From Porticoccus sp. (lineage in GTDB: Bacteria; Pseudomonadota; Gammaproteobacteria; Pseudomonadales; Porticoccaceae), in the NCBI GenBank assembly GCA_011049795.1, contig DRHD01000394.1:1-15354 (forward strand): 15,354 nucleotides of DNA, read 5' to 3'. Made by a program: the position numbers and the translations under genes. Positions 14,356-15,354 of the stretch are shown in pieces. The notes under the pieces were generated by a model. The model was not told where the DNA came from and ran no database searches. It saw only the letters and a program-made list of their open reading frames with translations. How positions within the stretch are numbered: position 1 is the stretch's first letter; the number at the start of each line of letters is the position of its first letter.

Positions 14356-14384
14356 TCGACGAAGACTGACTAGCCCATTATAAT
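14356..14384 (+). promoter_or_regulatory. Promoter of valS
   Basis: TCGACG (14356-14361) is 17 bp from a perfect TATAAT (14379-14384), about 84 bases before the valS ATG. The following bases TCCCGCCC are GC-rich, which would fit growth-rate or stringent control. Confidence 0.6.
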
Positions 14385-14467
14385 TCCCGCCCTTATCTAT
14401 CCCGTGCACAACCAGTCCAGAACTGATGGCACAGCAAACACCGTTGCCGATAATCAAACGAGCGAAC

Positions 14468-15354
14468 ATGGAAAAGACCTACCGTCCACAAGATATTGAA
14501 AGCCAGTGGTACCAGACCTGGGAAGAGCAAGGCTACTTCAAGCCGACCAATAACCAGGATGCCGACCCTTACTGCATTACAATCCCACCGCCGAATGTCA
14601 CTGGCAGCTTGCACATGGGGCATGGTTTTCAAGAAGCCATCATGGATGGGCTGATCCGATACCACCGCATGAAGGGTAATAACACCCTCTGGCAAGTGGG
14701 TACCGATCACGCAGGCATTGCCACGCAGATGGTGGTAGAACGCTTGTTAGAGGCTGATGGTATCTCTCGCCACGATCTTGGCCGGGAAAAATTTATCGAG
14801 AAAGCCTGGGAATGGAAACATCAGTCTGGCGGTACGATCACTCAACAACTTAGGCGACTGGGTGCTTCTCCGGACTGGTCTCGTGAACGCTTCACTATGG
14901 ATGATGGGTTCTCCTCTGCAGTTCAGGAAGCCTTTATTCGCCTCTACAACGACGACTTAATTTACCGCGGTAAGCGGCTGGTCAACTGGGATCCCAAATT
15001 ACACACTGCTATTTCCGATTTGGAGGTTATTTCAGAAGAGGAAAATGGCCATCTCTGGCATTTTAAATACCCCCTAACTGATGGCAGCGGACACTTGATT
15101 GTTGCCACCACCCGCCCGGAGACTATGCTCGGCGATACCGCCGTTGCTGTTCATCCTGATGATGAGCGCTACCAATACCTGATTGGTAAAACCATTACCC
15201 TGCCATTGGCCAACCGGGAAATCCCGATTATTGCCGATGACTATGTAGATCGTGAATTTGGTACTGGCTGTGTAAAAATTACCCCGGCCCACGACTTCAA
15301 TGACTACGAGATGGGTCAGCGACACAACCTACCGCTGATCAACCTGTTCAATGA
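14468..15354 (+). CDS. valS: Valyl-tRNA synthetase, N-terminal part (cut by window edge)
   Basis: ValS charges tRNA-Val in the cytoplasm. About 295 codons are visible of an expected 900 or more. Start ATG 14468 gives [11 protein letters not shown], matching the E. coli N-terminus (MEKTYNPQDIE); an in-frame ATG at 14426 would add 14 residues without family support. The class I HIGH-type motif is [15 protein letters not shown] (His49 to His52). [16 protein letters not shown] and [12 protein letters not shown] follow, then [11 protein letters not shown]. The editing domain starts near [15 protein letters not shown], with [17 protein letters not shown] near the window end. No frameshift is seen in this part. 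Confidence 0.98.
   Translation, partial: MEKTYRPQDIESQWYQTWEEQGYFKPTNNQDADPYCITIPPPNVTGSLHMGHGFQEAIMDGLIRYHRMKGNNTLWQVGTDHAGIATQMVVERLLEADGISRHDLGREKFIEKAWEWKHQSGGTITQQLRRLGASPDWSRERFTMDDGFSSAVQEAFIRLYNDDLIYRGKRLVNWDPKLHTAISDLEVISEEENGHLWHFKYPLTDGSGHLIVATTRPETMLGDTAVAVHPDDERYQYLIGKTITLPLANREIPIIADDYVDREFGTGCVKITPAHDFNDYEMGQRHNLPLINLFN

Noticed and set aside
14080..14373. A separate 97-codon gene in the other frame before valS
   Set aside because: It starts inside the 13905 gene without a ribosome site, and its first part is a shadow of that gene. Only its last part, the repeat tail, looks like real protein, best read as the shifted end of the 13905 gene.

Overview
The window looks like chromosomal DNA of a gammaproteobacterium, probably a marine or Pseudomonadales/Cellvibrionales-type lineage. 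This is inferred from gene content and order: queA-tgt, divergent lptFG and pepA-holC-valS, and a PhaD regulator divergent from a phasin. No 16S gene is present, so the placement is only approximate. No transposase, integrase, phage gene or CRISPR array was found.

Layout. (1) 1-1406, minus strand: queA and the first part of tgt, two queuosine tRNA-modification genes that overlap by four bases. (2) 1524-1683: a tRNA-Leu(CAA) gene with its own strong promoter and a terminator, followed by about 280 bases without a gene that hold one marked hairpin. (3) 1961-6311, minus strand: a copper-resistance cluster read in the order small Cys/Met/His secreted protein, DUF411 lipoprotein (CopG-like), multicopper oxidase CopA with a Met-rich repeat, outer-membrane CopB, and a CopI-like cupredoxin. 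No CueR, CsoR or CopRS regulator gene is in the window, but the leader of the DUF411 gene can form competing RNA helices that cover its ribosome-binding site. (4) 6533-8320: a polyhydroxyalkanoate (PHA) granule locus, with a PHA-system protein and PhaD-type TetR regulator on minus and a phasin on plus. (5) 8482-9530, plus: an unrecognised secreted protein with an outer-membrane-like C-terminal hairpin, then an RDD membrane protein. (6) 9558-11788, minus: lptG and lptF, the inner-membrane LPS export permease pair. (7) 11892-15354, plus: pepA, holC, a small acidic protein gene, and the 5' part of valS.

Most genes are ordinary. What stands out is short tandem repeats with periods divisible by three inside coding sequences: a 21-bp unit in tgt, 15 bp in queA, 24 bp in copA, 21 bp in the phasin, and two 15-bp arrays in the gene before valS. 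In that last gene the second array follows the stop codon in another frame. Removing one base would extend the protein by about 40 residues through the array, so the gene looks like a recent frameshift. The other main candidates for follow-up are the competing-helix leader in the copper cluster, a CopA whose predicted axial copper Met is one residue nearer than usual, and the unrecognised secreted protein at 8482.
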